A stretch of 64,000 bases of DNA from an uncultured Sulfitobacter sp. GTDB lineage: Bacteria; Pseudomonadota; Alphaproteobacteria; Rhodobacterales; Rhodobacteraceae. Made by a program: the position numbers and the translations under genes. The stretch covers positions 1,550,001 through 1,614,000 of the forward strand of contig NZ_CANMQD010000001.1 of assembly GCF_947499945.1 (NCBI RefSeq). The letters are read 5' to 3'. Positions 27,946 through 40,436 of this stretch are shown here, in pieces (position 1 is the stretch's first letter; every line of letters starts with the position of its first letter). The notes beneath the pieces were generated by a model. That model was not told the DNA's origin, did not search any database, and worked only from the letters and a program-made list of their open reading frames with translations.

Positions 27946-28087
27946 CTTGCGAAATTATGCTGGTATGGGTATCGATACTACATCGGTCAGTACGGCCAGA
28001 ACATATTTCGAATACGTGTGCCGGGGTTTAGGGAGCGCACGGGGTGAGAAGGGTTCTGGCGAGGTGCTGGAACCCTTTTTCGTTTAA
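27946..28087 (+). ncRNA. Candidate small RNA, or a 40-codon micro-ORF, with its own terminator
   Basis: Downstream of the DUF2853 terminator lies a second transcription unit. A possible promoter is TTGCGA (about 27948) with TATGGG about 17 bases on. A second intrinsic terminator, AAGGGTTC / GAACCCTT around a 13-base loop then TTTTT (28049-28080), points rightward and has no T tract on the minus strand, so it does not serve the convergent EVE gene. An ORF ATG 27965 to TAA 28087 (40 codons, starting MGIDTTSVSTAR) spans the same DNA but lacks a clear ribosome binding site and contains the terminator stem, so I favour an RNA. I do not recognise a known family. Confidence 0.4.
28049..28080 (+). 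terminator. Rho-independent terminator of the candidate sRNA
   Basis: 8-bp perfect stem AAGGGTTC / GAACCCTT, 13-base loop, followed by TTTTT; oriented on the plus strand. Confidence 0.75.
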
Positions 28088-28098
28088 TCGCTATATTA

Positions 28099-28518
28099 TT
28101 ACGGGTCGGTTTGACCTAAGGTACAGATAATCTTCCATTCCGTTTCTGTGACAGGCTGCACAGATAGGCGCGAACTGCGCACCAGCGCCATATCGGCGAG
28201 CCGCTCATCCGCTTTTACCATATCCAGTGTCACAGGTTTCGCAAACGGGCGCACTGCACGGATATTAACGCACTCCCAGCGCGGATCATCTGTTGTGCTG
28301 TCGGGGTGGGCTGCGACGCAAACCTCTACGATACCAACGACAGCCTTCTCTTTTTGGGAATGATAGAAGAACCCCAGATCGCCAACCGCCATATCCCGCA
28401 TGAAATTGCGTGCCTGATAGTTGCGCACGCCGTCCCATTCCTCACCGACGTCGCCCTTTGCGACCTGATCGTCCCATCCCCAGACGGAAGGTTCGGATTT
28501 GAACAGCCAATAGGCCAT
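28099..28518 (-). CDS. EVE domain protein
   Basis: A 139-residue stand-alone EVE domain, a PUA-like fold that binds modified nucleic-acid bases. MAYWLFKSEPSVWGWDD at the N-terminus and RNFMRDMAVGDLGFFYHS (residues near 38) are the family hallmarks. The start at 28518 shares one base with the upstream YciI stop (TGATG); the longer ORF-track start is not needed. The natural ligand is unknown. Operon order tsaD-gpsA-yciI-EVE. Confidence 0.9.
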   Translation of the reverse strand: MAYWLFKSEPSVWGWDDQVAKGDVGEEWDGVRNYQARNFMRDMAVGDLGFFYHSQKEKAVVGIVEVCVAAHPDSTTDDPRWECVNIRAVRPFAKPVTLDMVKADERLADMALVRSSRLSVQPVTETEWKIICTLGQTDP

Positions 28519-28790
28519 CAGCCGATCACCTTTTTCCATTCGGTGAGGGTGACACTGCTGAACAGGCCCGCCTTTGCATAGGGATCATTCGCGGCCCAAG
28601 CTTCGGCGGTCGCCATATCAGGTACATCCAGCACAATCATTGAGCCACACATGCCGCCATCCGCATCAATAAGCGGGCCGGCCAGATGCACGTGGTCGGT
28701 GCTTTTCAAATACTCCACATGCGCTGGGCGGTTTTCCATCCGCACTTCAAGTGCGCCTGCCTTGTCATGGGCCATCAAGCATACAAGCAT
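28518..28790 (-). CDS. YciI family protein
   Basis: A 90-residue ferredoxin-like fold protein of the YciI family. The segment starting RPAHVEYLKSTDHVHLAGPL and ending PYAKAGLFSSVTLTEW matches the family, including the His/Asp pair thought to form its active site. The function is unsettled in most bacteria. It sits one base after gpsA and one base overlapping the EVE gene, in the middle of a compact operon. Confidence 0.9.
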   Translation of the reverse strand: MLVCLMAHDKAGALEVRMENRPAHVEYLKSTDHVHLAGPLIDADGGMCGSMIVLDVPDMATAEAWAANDPYAKAGLFSSVTLTEWKKVIG

Positions 28791-28791
28791 A

Positions 28792-29745
28792 TCATTCTTC
28801 CTTCAAAGGTCTGGTAAGCAGGCTGTGGACAGCCGTTTTCACATCTAACGATTTATCAAGCAGACCAGCAACGGCCATTGTAATGGGCATGTCCAATCCG
28901 GCATCTTGTGCAATCTTTGCAACGGCACGGGCAGTTGCTGCGCCCTCAACAGTGGTGCCAGCATCAAAGGGTTCACCCCGTCCAAGGCTGAGGCCGAGCC
29001 GATAGTTGCGCGATCCTTCCGAGGTGCAGGTCAACGTGAGATCGCCAAAGCCTGACAGTCCAGCAAGTGTGTCCGGATCAGCCCCGCGATAGGCCGCCAT
29101 TCGCTGCATCTCCGCATAACCACGTGTCATCAACGCGGCACGCGCACTTTCTCCCATACCTGCCCCCATGGCCGTGCCGCAGGCAATCGCTACAACGTTC
29201 TTGAGCGCTCCGCCCAGTTCTGCGCCGATGGTATCCGTCGTTCGATACAGGCGCAGCGACGGTGTGGTTAGTTCAGCCTGTAACCGCTGGGCTACGGCAT
29301 CATCCGCCACAGCCAGCGTAAGCGCGGTAGGCAACCCGCGTGCGATGTCAGCAGCAAAGCTGGGCCCCGTCAGGATCGCTGCTTGGGCGGTGGGGACCTC
29401 TTCGGTGATGATCTGAACGGGGCCAGCACCACTGCTTAGCTCGATTCCTTTGCAGCAGGCGACTAGTGACTTGCCAGCCAAAGCCTCTGAGTGCGCGCGG
29501 ATAAAGTCCCGCAATTTTTGCATTGGAAGGGCAAGTAGCACGGTTTTTGCGACCAGTGCTTCGTCCAAATCTCCGGTGACGGTAAGTGAATTGGGAAATG
29601 GGCAGTTAGGGAGCCGTGCTTTGTTTTCTCGCGCAGTTTGCATGTTGGCCGGATTTCTGGCCCAAAGGGTAACAGGCCCTTTGGTTGCCAAAGTGATTGC
29701 CAACGCGGTGCCGAATGCGCCGCCGCCCAATACGGAAATGGTCAT
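28792..29745 (-). CDS. gpsA: Glycerol-3-phosphate dehydrogenase [NAD(P)+]
   Basis: Reduces dihydroxyacetone phosphate to sn-glycerol-3-phosphate for phospholipid synthesis. Its 317 residues include the dinucleotide motif [13 protein letters not shown] at the N-terminus, ACCKGIEL near residue 97, and the catalytic-Lys region [13 protein letters not shown] near residue 177. The start overlaps the tsaD stop (ATGA). Confidence 0.96.
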   Translation of the reverse strand: MTISVLGGGAFGTALAITLATKGPVTLWARNPANMQTARENKARLPNCPFPNSLTVTGDLDEALVAKTVLLALPMQKLRDFIRAHSEALAGKSLVACCKGIELSSGAGPVQIITEEVPTAQAAILTGPSFAADIARGLPTALTLAVADDAVAQRLQAELTTPSLRLYRTTDTIGAELGGALKNVVAIACGTAMGAGMGESARAALMTRGYAEMQRMAAYRGADPDTLAGLSGFGDLTLTCTSEGSRNYRLGLSLGRGEPFDAGTTVEGAATARAVAKIAQDAGLDMPITMAVAGLLDKSLDVKTAVHSLLTRPLKEE

Positions 29746-30827
29746 GCTTTCGCTCCCTTTTTACCGCTCCCCAACATGGCGGGTGCAGTTTGATCCAGAG
29801 GCCAGCGGGGCCGCGCAGACAGACCCATACCGTCAGGGTCCCGAGTTGTCATCTGCTCCAATGCTGCATAGGCGATCATCGCCGCATTATCGGTGCAAAG
29901 AGCTAAGGGTGGCGCTATGAAATCGGCACCAAATTCGGCTGCGGAGGTTTCCAGTCCGCTTCGAATTGCCATATTTGCGGCAACCCCGCCTGCGACGCAA
30001 ATACTCGGCGTATCTGTGAGCTGCACATAAAGCTCGAGTGCGCGGCGTGTTTTTTCTGCCAGAACATCAACAACTGCTGCTTGGAATCCTGCGGCGAGAT
30101 CGGCCTGATCTTGTGCCGCAAGCGTGCTTTCTTGGACCAGACTATCGCGCTGACGCAGCACAGCAGTTTTCAGGCCAGAAAAAGACATATCGCACCCGTC
30201 ACGGTCCAGCAACGGGCGCGGCAGTTTGAAACGCCTAGGATCACCTTGTTTTGCACGCTCTTCAATCGCCGGGCCACCTGGCTGGGGCAGTGAGATAAGT
30301 CGCGCCACTTTGTCAAAGGCTTCGCCGGGGGCATCGTCGATGGTACCGCCGAGGCGTTGAAATTGATCTGGCCCCGCCACGATAAGAAATTGACAGTGCC
30401 CACCAGAGACAAGCAACATTAGATAGGGATACGGCACGTTATCAGTAAGACGAGGTGTGAGCGCATGACCCGCAAGATGATTAATGCCATAAAGCGGTAA
30501 GCCCTGCGCCAGCGCGATTCCCTTGGCACACATCACACCCGACACAACGCCGCCGATTAGACCCGGACCTGCGGTAACGGCCACCGCGTCAATATTATCC
30601 AAACTTACATGAGCTTCGTTCAAAGCTTGCAGAACGCACAGATCAAGTTTTTCCGCATGCGCCCGCGCCGCGATCTCTGGCACGACCCCGCCAAAATTGG
30701 CGTGTAGTTCGGTTTGTCCCAGCACGACTGATGACAACACTTGGGTGTCACCAATCTGCCCGCGCAGCACAGCAGCAGCGGTATCATCACAGCTGCTTTC
30801 AATGCCAAGAATCGTGAGGGAGGTCAT
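29742..30827 (-). CDS. tsaD: tRNA N6-adenosine threonylcarbamoyltransferase TsaD
   Basis: Transfers the threonylcarbamoyl group to A37 of tRNAs. Starting at the ATG at 30827 ([15 protein letters not shown]), it has 361 residues. The metal-binding motif is INHLAGHAL near residue 111, and the ASKHA phosphate loops LIGGVVSG and VSGGHCQF are present. The longer track ORF adds six residues. It heads the tsaD-gpsA-yciI-EVE operon and diverges from hemD. Confidence 0.96.
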   Translation of the reverse strand: MTSLTILGIESSCDDTAAAVLRGQIGDTQVLSSVVLGQTELHANFGGVVPEIAARAHAEKLDLCVLQALNEAHVSLDNIDAVAVTAGPGLIGGVVSGVMCAKGIALAQGLPLYGINHLAGHALTPRLTDNVPYPYLMLLVSGGHCQFLIVAGPDQFQRLGGTIDDAPGEAFDKVARLISLPQPGGPAIEERAKQGDPRRFKLPRPLLDRDGCDMSFSGLKTAVLRQRDSLVQESTLAAQDQADLAAGFQAAVVDVLAEKTRRALELYVQLTDTPSICVAGGVAANMAIRSGLETSAAEFGADFIAPPLALCTDNAAMIAYAALEQMTTRDPDGMGLSARPRWPLDQTAPAMLGSGKKGAKA

Positions 30828-30914
30828 ATGCTGGCCTGTTTTCATTGCGAAGGGGACCCTGCGCAGGTAACACCTAGGCGTCCGGCAAACAATCCTGAGA
30901 GCGTTATTCGACTG

Positions 30915-31616
30915 ATGTCATTGCCCACCCTCCTGCTTACACGGCCCCGAGGCGCCTCTTGTGGGTTTGTCGCGGCGCTTGAGCCAGCAGCGCGTAAAGC
31001 GGTCCAGGTTTTGATTGCGCCCCTGATGGAAATAACCAGCGTGGGGGCGAAGCCTGTTCCTGAGGAAATACAGGGTGCTATTTTCACGTCGGCGAATGGC
31101 GTTGATTTTGGGCCTGAAGGGCAGGGGCGACTTGCCTTTTGTGTAGGTGCTCGAACCACTGCCGAAGCGCGTAGGCGGGGATGGGATGCAGAGCAAGCGG
31201 GCAGGACAGCGATCGAATTGATAGCAGCCCTTCGGAAAGTCCGGCCCTCAATTGGATTGGTCCATTTGAGTGGTGAGCATACGATCGGCGACATCGCTGA
31301 TACTCTGACTGCCGATGGAATTGAAACGGTGCATGTCCCGATCTATCAGCAAAACCTGTTGCCGCTGGAACCTGCTGCGCGGCAAGCGCTTGCGGGTCCA
31401 TGTATTATACCTGTTTTTTCCCACCGTACGGCCAAGCAATTGCGTGCTGAGGCGTCTGGTCTGCTTGAATTCGCGCACATAATCGCGCTGAGCGATTCTA
31501 TAGCAGCCCCATTTGAGGGAGAAAAACTTGCAAGCTGCGTCATATTACCGTCACCGCAGACTATATATATGCGCAAAGCGGTTGAAACCCTGTGCTTGAA
31601 CCTCAGCTTAGCTTGA
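30915..31616 (+). CDS. hemD: Uroporphyrinogen-III synthase
   Basis: Cyclises hydroxymethylbilane to uroporphyrinogen III in tetrapyrrole synthesis. HemD sequences are weakly conserved; [15 protein letters not shown] at the start, [10 protein letters not shown] near residue 58, and [17 protein letters not shown] near residue 75 are the best marks. The ATG at 30915 gives 233 residues; the track ORF extends into tsaD antisense. It heads a set with Mic60-like and HemY-N genes, an association known across alphaproteobacteria. Confidence 0.88.
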   Translation: MSLPTLLLTRPRGASCGFVAALEPAARKAVQVLIAPLMEITSVGAKPVPEEIQGAIFTSANGVDFGPEGQGRLAFCVGARTTAEARRRGWDAEQAGRTAIELIAALRKVRPSIGLVHLSGEHTIGDIADTLTADGIETVHVPIYQQNLLPLEPAARQALAGPCIIPVFSHRTAKQLRAEASGLLEFAHIIALSDSIAAPFEGEKLASCVILPSPQTIYMRKAVETLCLNLSLA

Positions 31617-31689
31617 GGGCCTTGAGGATGCGCGATAGACTTGTATCGTTGTCCAAGGTCTGAGGACATGAATCGAAAAGGTGTGTGTT

Positions 31690-32925
31690 GTGGCGTCATC
31701 GAAGAAAACTGGCTCTCCCCGTAAGAAAACAGGGAAGAGTGAGGCAATCGAAAGCAAGGTCGAAGATGCTGTTATAGTGGAGGCTGAAACCTCCACTGAC
31801 GCAACGTCAGTAGAAGTAAGTGATCAGCCTGATAAAGCAGAAAAATCTGAGGCAGAAGCGGCCACTGTTGCGGATGCGGCAGATCCCGATGTGCAGACCG
31901 TCGAGGAGATAGCCTTACAGCCGACAGAAGACGCGAAAGAAGCTGATGCGACGGAGCAAGAAATTTCACCAATGCCAGAAGGTGTTGCACCCGCACCAGA
32001 GGCCGAGAAGAAGAGCGTTTTCCTTCCTCTCGTTTTGGGCGGTATCGTCGCTGGCGCTATCGGATTCATGGCGTCCGAATATGAAGTTTTTGGTCAGGCT
32101 GACAGCGACATCACAACAAAACTGCGTAGTGACCTGAACACGCAGCAAGAGCGCATTGCAGCACTTGAGACAGCAGAGCCACCTGCCGTCGATATCCCGA
32201 CAGTGGACCTGTCGCCCATTGAGACGGAGTTGGCAGAAATCCAAGACCGGCTCGCAGCCCTCGAAGAACGTCCCGTTGTGTCTGTTCCCGAAGGCGTGGA
32301 TGCTGAAGCAATTGCCGCATATACTGCCGAACTTGAGGCGCTAAAAGCGTCAGCAGAAACACAGCGCAGCGAGATTGAAGCGCTTTTGAATAATGCCAAA
32401 AGCGTCGAGGAAGCTACCGCAGATGCGGCAAAAGCTGCCAGCGCACAAACCGCGATCGCAAAGATCGTATCCGCGATTGATGCGGGCCGGCCGTATTCTG
32501 ACGCGATTGCTACACTCAACGACCTTGATCTGGGTGAGATTGATCCCGCTCTTGCCGCCTCTGCCGACAGCGGCGTTGCGACGTTAAGCGTGCTACAAAG
32601 CGAGTTCCCTGCCGAGGCGCGGACTGCCCTCGCGGCGGCTCGTGCGACTGGTTCCGGTGACGGTCAGCAAGGGTTGGGCGGTTTTCTAAAGCGCTCCCTT
32701 GGTGCGCGCTCGGTCGCACCGAAAGAGGGCAATGATCCTGATGCAGTTTTGTCTCGCGCAGAAGCAGCAATCAAAAGAGGTGATCTTGCGACCACATTGA
32801 CTGAACTAGATACCCTGCCCGAAGAAGCGCAGGCCGCGATTGCGGACTGGCGTGCGGCGGCTGATGCTCGCATTGCCGCCCGCAACGCAGCCGATGCTTT
32901 GGCACAACGCCTGACGGCAGACTAA
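31690..32925 (+). CDS. Mic60/mitofilin-like protein (COG4223)
   Basis: Alphaproteobacterial relative of mitochondrial Mic60, which shapes inner-membrane folds. It has a long acidic N-terminus (about 1-108), one transmembrane helix (about 110-129, LPLVLGGIVAGAIGFMA), a coiled-coil region (about 145-265, with repeated E/A/L heptads) and a C-terminal mitofilin signature region with ATGSGDGQQGLGGFLKRS. I use GTG 31690, which has AAAGG at a good distance. Placement between hemD and a HemY-N protein matches the reported bacterial Mic60 locus. Membrane-bending activity is family inference. Confidence 0.88.
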   Translation: MASSKKTGSPRKKTGKSEAIESKVEDAVIVEAETSTDATSVEVSDQPDKAEKSEAEAATVADAADPDVQTVEEIALQPTEDAKEADATEQEISPMPEGVAPAPEAEKKSVFLPLVLGGIVAGAIGFMASEYEVFGQADSDITTKLRSDLNTQQERIAALETAEPPAVDIPTVDLSPIETELAEIQDRLAALEERPVVSVPEGVDAEAIAAYTAELEALKASAETQRSEIEALLNNAKSVEEATADAAKAASAQTAIAKIVSAIDAGRPYSDAIATLNDLDLGEIDPALAASADSGVATLSVLQSEFPAEARTALAAARATGSGDGQQGLGGFLKRSLGARSVAPKEGNDPDAVLSRAEAAIKRGDLATTLTELDTLPEEAQAAIADWRAAADARIAARNAADALAQRLTAD

Positions 32926-32935
32926 GGAAAACAAT

Positions 32936-34420
32936 ATGCTCTGGTCCCTGATTAAAATCATCTTTTTCTTCTGTGTCGTTGCCGCGCTTGCGTGGGGGGC
33001 AAACCTTTTGCTTCAGGCCGATGGCGGTCTGCAATTCAGCGGCTTTGGGTTGGAGCTGAACCCCGGTCCGTTACAGTCAGTCATCCTGCTGATTCTGTTG
33101 GTGTTTGTGGTTTGGCTGTTCCTCAAGGTGATGTCTCTCTTGATTGCCGTTTTTAAGTTCCTCAACGGTGACGAGACAGCGCTTTCGCGTTACTTTGATC
33201 GCAACCGCGAGCGCAAAGGTTTTGACGCTTTGTCCGAAGGTATGCTGGCGCTTGCCAGTGGTGAAGGGACAGTCGCACTGGCGAAGGCGGCTAAGGCCGA
33301 GAAATATCTCAAAAAACCCGCTCTTACAAATCTGCTCACGGCGCAAGCTGCTGAGATGGCAGGTGATACGCGCAAAGCCGAAGAAACCTACCGCAAACTG
33401 GTCGAGAACGAGCAAACCCGTTTTGTTGGAGTGCGCGGTATTCTGAAACAAAAGCTTGCTGCGGGTGATACCGAGACTGCATTGCAGTTGGCCGAAAAGG
33501 CATTCGCGCTCAAGCCAAAGCATGAGGATACAGGTGATATTCTATTGCGTCTTCAGGCCGAGAAAGAAGACTGGACGGGCGCACGCAAAACGCTGAGCGC
33601 AAAGCTGCGCAATGGTCAACTGCCCCGTGACGTTCACAAGCGTCGCGATGCAGTACTTGCGTTGTCCGAAGCAAAAGACATTTTGGACGACGATAAGTCC
33701 ATAGAAGCACGTGAGGCTGCGATTGAAGCAAATCGCTTGTCACCTGACCTGATCCCTGCGGCAGTCATGGCAGCCAAAGGCTACATTTCACAAAACAAGC
33801 CACGCTATGCCACGCGTGTTCTGAAAAAAGCATGGGAAGCACGGCCACACCCCGACCTCGCCGCAGCCTTTGCCGCAATTGTGCCGGATGAAACGCCAAC
33901 TGCACGGATTAAACGTTTCGCCACCCTAACCAAGGTGAACCCGCAGCACCCTGAGACAAAGATGCTACTCTCCGAGTTGCACATCGCAAATGAGGATTTC
34001 CCCGAAGCGCGTCGTGCGCTGGGCAATCTGGTCGAGACTGATCCAGATGCGCGGTCTGTTACCCTTATGGCTGTGATTGAGCGCGGCGAAGGAGCGACTG
34101 ATACAGTTGTAAAAGGCTGGCTTGCCCGCGCGATTTCTGTGCCACGTGGTCCGCAATGGATCTGCGAAAGCTGCCAGCACATCCACAATGAGTGGAAGCC
34201 GATTTGCGAAAACTGTTCCAGCTTTGACACGCTTGAATGGAAACGTCCGCCTCTCTCAGAGGTTGCCTCCCCGACGGGGGTTCAGATGCTGCCATTGATC
34301 GTCGGCGCGCTTGAGGATAACTCAATCGCTGACGATGTTATTCCAGCTGATGAGAGTAGCACGATTGAAGATGCTGAGATCATCGAGGCAAAGATCGAAG
34401 CAGATGAAGAAAAAGATTAG
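32936..34420 (+). CDS. HemY N-terminal domain TPR membrane protein with C-terminal zinc ribbon
   Basis: The 494-residue protein has two N-terminal transmembrane helices (about 3-25 and 42-68), the HemY-N region, then TPR-like helical repeats up to about residue 390. It is unrelated to protoporphyrinogen oxidase HemY. Near residue 403 a two-knuckle motif ICESCQHIHNEWKPICENC suggests a zinc ribbon or rubredoxin-like knuckle. It follows the Mic60-like gene by 10 bp. In alphaproteobacteria this gene (sometimes called orf52) travels with hemD and mic60; a scaffold role in membrane organisation or heme synthesis is inferred. Confidence 0.88.
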   Translation: MLWSLIKIIFFFCVVAALAWGANLLLQADGGLQFSGFGLELNPGPLQSVILLILLVFVVWLFLKVMSLLIAVFKFLNGDETALSRYFDRNRERKGFDALSEGMLALASGEGTVALAKAAKAEKYLKKPALTNLLTAQAAEMAGDTRKAEETYRKLVENEQTRFVGVRGILKQKLAAGDTETALQLAEKAFALKPKHEDTGDILLRLQAEKEDWTGARKTLSAKLRNGQLPRDVHKRRDAVLALSEAKDILDDDKSIEAREAAIEANRLSPDLIPAAVMAAKGYISQNKPRYATRVLKKAWEARPHPDLAAAFAAIVPDETPTARIKRFATLTKVNPQHPETKMLLSELHIANEDFPEARRALGNLVETDPDARSVTLMAVIERGEGATDTVVKGWLARAISVPRGPQWICESCQHIHNEWKPICENCSSFDTLEWKRPPLSEVASPTGVQMLPLIVGALEDNSIADDVIPADESSTIEDAEIIEAKIEADEEKD

Positions 34421-34472
34421 GACGCGAAGTAGTTAGCGCATGCTGGCTAGGCGGTCCTTTGTAGGGCGCGAT

Positions 34473-36704
34473 ATGTCTGATACCTTTACAATTCGTGTAC
34501 AAAATATGTCGTGCGGTGCATGTGCCGCACGTGCGCAAAAGGCATTGGATGGCGTCGATGGGATTGAGGGCGCTGCAGTCAATTTTGCCGACGAATCTGC
34601 ACGCTTTACGGTGGATTCTGCCAAGGCACTCAAGGACGTTTTCGCAGCGCTTGAAAAAGCAGGCTACCCTGGTGCGCTGAAAGAGGACGAAGACGCAGCG
34701 GCACGGCGTGAGGAAAAAGAGAACGACGTTATCGCCTTGCGCCGCGCAACATTGATTGCTGCCGCACTTGCCCTGCCTGTTTTCATTCTTGAAATGGGCA
34801 GCCACCTCTTTCCCGCGATGCATCATGCAATCCACAACAGCATCGGGACTGAAACATCGTGGCAGCTTCAATCGGTGCTGACCACAATCCTGATGTTTGG
34901 CCCGGGTTTGCGGTTTTTCCGCCGGGGTATTCCTGCGCTCTTCAAGGGTGCGCCGGACATGAACAGTCTTGTCGCATTGGGCACAGGCGCTGCTTATCTC
35001 TACTCCGTTTTTGTTTTAGCAGCGCCCGAGCTGCTGCCAGAGCAATCGCGTGCGGTCTATTTTGAATCCGCGTGTGTGATCATAGTGCTGATCCTCTTGG
35101 GTCGTTGGCTTGAGGCGCGGGCAAAGAACCGCACAGGCGCCGCGATTGAACGCCTGATCGGGTTGCGCCCCGATCTGGTCCGTGTCGAGGTTGAAGGGGA
35201 GTGGGTTGAACGCCCCCTTGCCGAACTTGTCTCGGGCCAAACATTCATGGTCCGCGCGGGAGAACGTATTGCCGCAGACGGTGAGGTGGTCAGCGGCCAC
35301 AGCGATGTGGATCAAAGCATGCTCACTGGTGAACCGATGCCTGTGTCAAAGACCGTTGGCGATGGGGTGACGGGCAGCACGATTAATACGGATGGAACCC
35401 TGATTTGCCGTGCTACGGCGATGGGCAGCGACAGCAAGCTTGCCCAGATTATTGCTCTTGTCGAAACTGCCCAAGGGGCGCGGCTGCCCATTCAAGCGTT
35501 GGTCGATCAGATTACCTTGAGGTTTGTGCCTGCTGTTCTCGTCGTTGCTGCCCTGACAATGCTGGTGTGGGGGCTGGTTGGGCCAGAGCCTAAGCTGCCA
35601 TTTATGCTGGTGGTTGGTGTTTCGGTTCTTATTATCGCATGCCCTTGCGCCATGGGGCTTGCGACGCCCACGTCTATTATGATCGGGACAGGACGTGCTG
35701 CTGAACTGGGTGTGTTGTTCCGCACGGGAACGGCATTGCAACATCTTCAGGGTGCAACGCTGGTTGCGTTTGACAAGACGGGAACCCTCACTGAAGGGCG
35801 ACCAACGCTCGTTGATATCATTCCTGCTCAGGGGAGTGATCGTGATGATGCCTTGACGATGATAGCTGCTGTTGAAGCGTCATCGCAACATCCTGCCGCA
35901 CGCGCTATTCTTGAAGCGGCGGAGGGGCTTTCCCTTCCTGAAGCCATGAATACCGAAGCGGTGGCAGGTCGCGGCGTCAGCGGCCAAGTCAACGGTGCGC
36001 AGCTTTATGTCGGCAAGCATGGTTGGATATCCGGTTTGGATGTTGATCTCAGCAGCTTTGACAAAGCGCGTGCAGCGGCGGAAGTAAAAGGGCAGACCGT
36101 CTTCTTTGCTGCCAAAGATGGTGCGCCGCTTGCGATGTTGGTGATTTCGGACAAGATCAAGTCCGGTGCTAAGACGGCGATTGAAGCGCTGCAAAAGCGC
36201 GGTGTCCGTGTCGCGGTGATCAGCGGTGATGGGCAGGCAGCTGTTGACCACCTTGCAGCGGAGTTGGGCATTGATGCGGTTGTTGCCGATGTCCTGCCAG
36301 AGGGTAAAATTGCCGCTCTCGATAGCTTGCGCAGAGGTGGTGATGTTATCGCCTTCGTGGGTGATGGTATCAATGATGCCCCTGCTTTGGCACATGCAGA
36401 TATCGGAATCGCGGTTGGCACAGGTACAGACGTGGCGATGGATGCTGCTGATGTTGTGCTGATGGGGGGCGATCCTGCTGGCGTTGCTGTCGCGGTAAGT
36501 GCCTCACAAAAAACGATGCGGAACATCCGTCAAAACCTCGTCTGGGCCTTTGGCTATAACGTGGCGCTTATCCCCGTTGCGGCAGGGGTGCTCTATCCGT
36601 TTTTCGGTATTTTGCTGTCGCCTGCATTGGCTGCGGGTGCGATGGGTCTTTCCTCGCTCTTTGTCCTGACCAACGCGCTTCGCCTACGCAAAATGGTAGC
36701 TTAA
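34473..36704 (+). CDS. copA: Copper-translocating P1B-type ATPase
   Basis: Exports Cu(I) from the cytoplasm or loads it for cuproenzymes. The order is one HMA metal-binding domain with [11 protein letters not shown] (residues 10-20), eight membrane helices, the actuator [11 protein letters not shown], the metal site [12 protein letters not shown], the phosphorylation motif [11 protein letters not shown] and the hinge [16 protein letters not shown]. The 743-residue length is usual. The ATG at 34473 ([10 protein letters not shown]) fits the HMA start; the track ORF is 11 codons longer. No metal-responsive regulator is adjacent. Confidence 0.94.
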   Translation: MSDTFTIRVQNMSCGACAARAQKALDGVDGIEGAAVNFADESARFTVDSAKALKDVFAALEKAGYPGALKEDEDAAARREEKENDVIALRRATLIAAALALPVFILEMGSHLFPAMHHAIHNSIGTETSWQLQSVLTTILMFGPGLRFFRRGIPALFKGAPDMNSLVALGTGAAYLYSVFVLAAPELLPEQSRAVYFESACVIIVLILLGRWLEARAKNRTGAAIERLIGLRPDLVRVEVEGEWVERPLAELVSGQTFMVRAGERIAADGEVVSGHSDVDQSMLTGEPMPVSKTVGDGVTGSTINTDGTLICRATAMGSDSKLAQIIALVETAQGARLPIQALVDQITLRFVPAVLVVAALTMLVWGLVGPEPKLPFMLVVGVSVLIIACPCAMGLATPTSIMIGTGRAAELGVLFRTGTALQHLQGATLVAFDKTGTLTEGRPTLVDIIPAQGSDRDDALTMIAAVEASSQHPAARAILEAAEGLSLPEAMNTEAVAGRGVSGQVNGAQLYVGKHGWISGLDVDLSSFDKARAAAEVKGQTVFFAAKDGAPLAMLVISDKIKSGAKTAIEALQKRGVRVAVISGDGQAAVDHLAAELGIDAVVADVLPEGKIAALDSLRRGGDVIAFVGDGINDAPALAHADIGIAVGTGTDVAMDAADVVLMGGDPAGVAVAVSASQKTMRNIRQNLVWAFGYNVALIPVAAGVLYPFFGILLSPALAAGAMGLSSLFVLTNALRLRKMVA

Positions 36705-36707
36705 CAT

Positions 36708-36748
36708 AAAACGCCGCCGCGTGGATTTGACCCCTGCGGCGGCGTTTT
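36708..36748. terminator. Bidirectional terminator between copA and gyrB
   Basis: Perfect 13-bp stem AAAACGCCGCCGC / GCGGCGGCGTTTT with a 15-base loop; A and T tracts on both sides make it work for the convergent copA and gyrB transcripts. Confidence 0.88.
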
Positions 36749-36770
36749 CAACTCTAGCTGACGAATAGCG

Positions 36771-39281
<2,511 letters not shown>

Positions 39282-40379
39282 TCATGTCAGTGTACTGACC
39301 GTTGAAACACCTTCTTCATCTGTCACCAGAATGGTCTGAGCACGCGAGCCCATCGCTTCAAAAAGGCCGTCTTCGGTGCCCGTCATCCATGCCTGTGCAC
39401 CCAGTGCAACAATTTCGTCATAGAGCGCTGCACGACGGTCGGCATCAAGGTGTGCAGCGACTTCATCCAGCAACAGCAGCGGCGGAGCGCCAAAATCACT
39501 GGCCAGCGCACGAGCATTCGCAAGGATGAGAGAGACCAACAGCGCCTTCTGCTCTCCCGTTGAGCAGTCCCGCGCCGCAACACCTTTTGCAGCATATGTG
39601 CCAAATAAATCAGCACGGTGCGGTCCAATTAGCGTCCGTCCAGCCTTGAGATCACGCATACGTCCGTCAGCCAGCGCCGAACGCATTGTATCCACATCGT
39701 CAGGCATCTCGCATTCCAGCGTGAGTGTCGCAGTTGGAAAAGCGGTCTCTGCCGCCTCCTGCGCATCTGCTAGTGCTTTGAGGGCATGCAGGCGGTTATG
39801 ATGAATTGCCACTGCGGTCTCAGCCATGCGCGCCTCAAGTGCGCCATACCATGAAGGTTCACGTACCATGTCTTTGAGAAGGCGATTCCGCTCTCGCATG
39901 GCCTTTTCATAGGCAAGCGAAATTTCGGCATGATCAGGGAGAAAGCTTAGCGTGATACGGTCGAGAAACCGGCGCCGCCCTTCTGCACCTTCAATCCAAA
40001 GGCGGTCCATTGATGGAATAAGCCACAGAACGCGCGCAATACGCCCTAGCGCCGTCTGTGGCGCAGGCTTGCCATCAATACGCACCTGCCGTGCGGCACC
40101 CTTCTCAGAGACGATTTCAATTTCGCTGACGCCTAAGGGGCCGTGTAGCAAAGCCGTAATTTTCCATCCAACGGCTTCGGGGCGGCGGGTCATGTCCTCA
40201 GCGCTTGCACGGCGCAGACCACGACCTGGGGAGAGGAGCGAGATCGCTTCGAGTATATTCGTCTTGCCCGCACCATTGTTGCCATGGATTGCAACAGGTT
40301 GTGCGCCCACTTCGATTACGGCCCGCTTATGCGATCGGAAGTGTGAAAGCGTCAATTTAGAAAGATAGAGGCCAGCCAT
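39282..40379 (-). CDS. recF: DNA replication and repair protein RecF
   Basis: SMC-like ATPase that loads RecA at single-strand gaps. It begins MAGLYLSKLTLSHFRSHK; Walker A is GNNGAGKTNILEA near residue 34; the ABC signature region STGEQKALLVSLIL near residue 271 and Walker B LLLLDEVAAHLD follow. The 365-residue length is normal. Located between dnaN (57 bp upstream) and gyrB in the classical dnaA-dnaN-recF-gyrB order. Confidence 0.96.
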   Translation of the reverse strand: MAGLYLSKLTLSHFRSHKRAVIEVGAQPVAIHGNNGAGKTNILEAISLLSPGRGLRRASAEDMTRRPEAVGWKITALLHGPLGVSEIEIVSEKGAARQVRIDGKPAPQTALGRIARVLWLIPSMDRLWIEGAEGRRRFLDRITLSFLPDHAEISLAYEKAMRERNRLLKDMVREPSWYGALEARMAETAVAIHHNRLHALKALADAQEAAETAFPTATLTLECEMPDDVDTMRSALADGRMRDLKAGRTLIGPHRADLFGTYAAKGVAARDCSTGEQKALLVSLILANARALASDFGAPPLLLLDEVAAHLDADRRAALYDEIVALGAQAWMTGTEDGLFEAMGSRAQTILVTDEEGVSTVSTLT

Positions 40380-40436
40380 CAGAGGTCGGTTTCTTCAAAA
40401 GAAAGCGCACGAAATTTTTCAACAATTCCGCACCCC

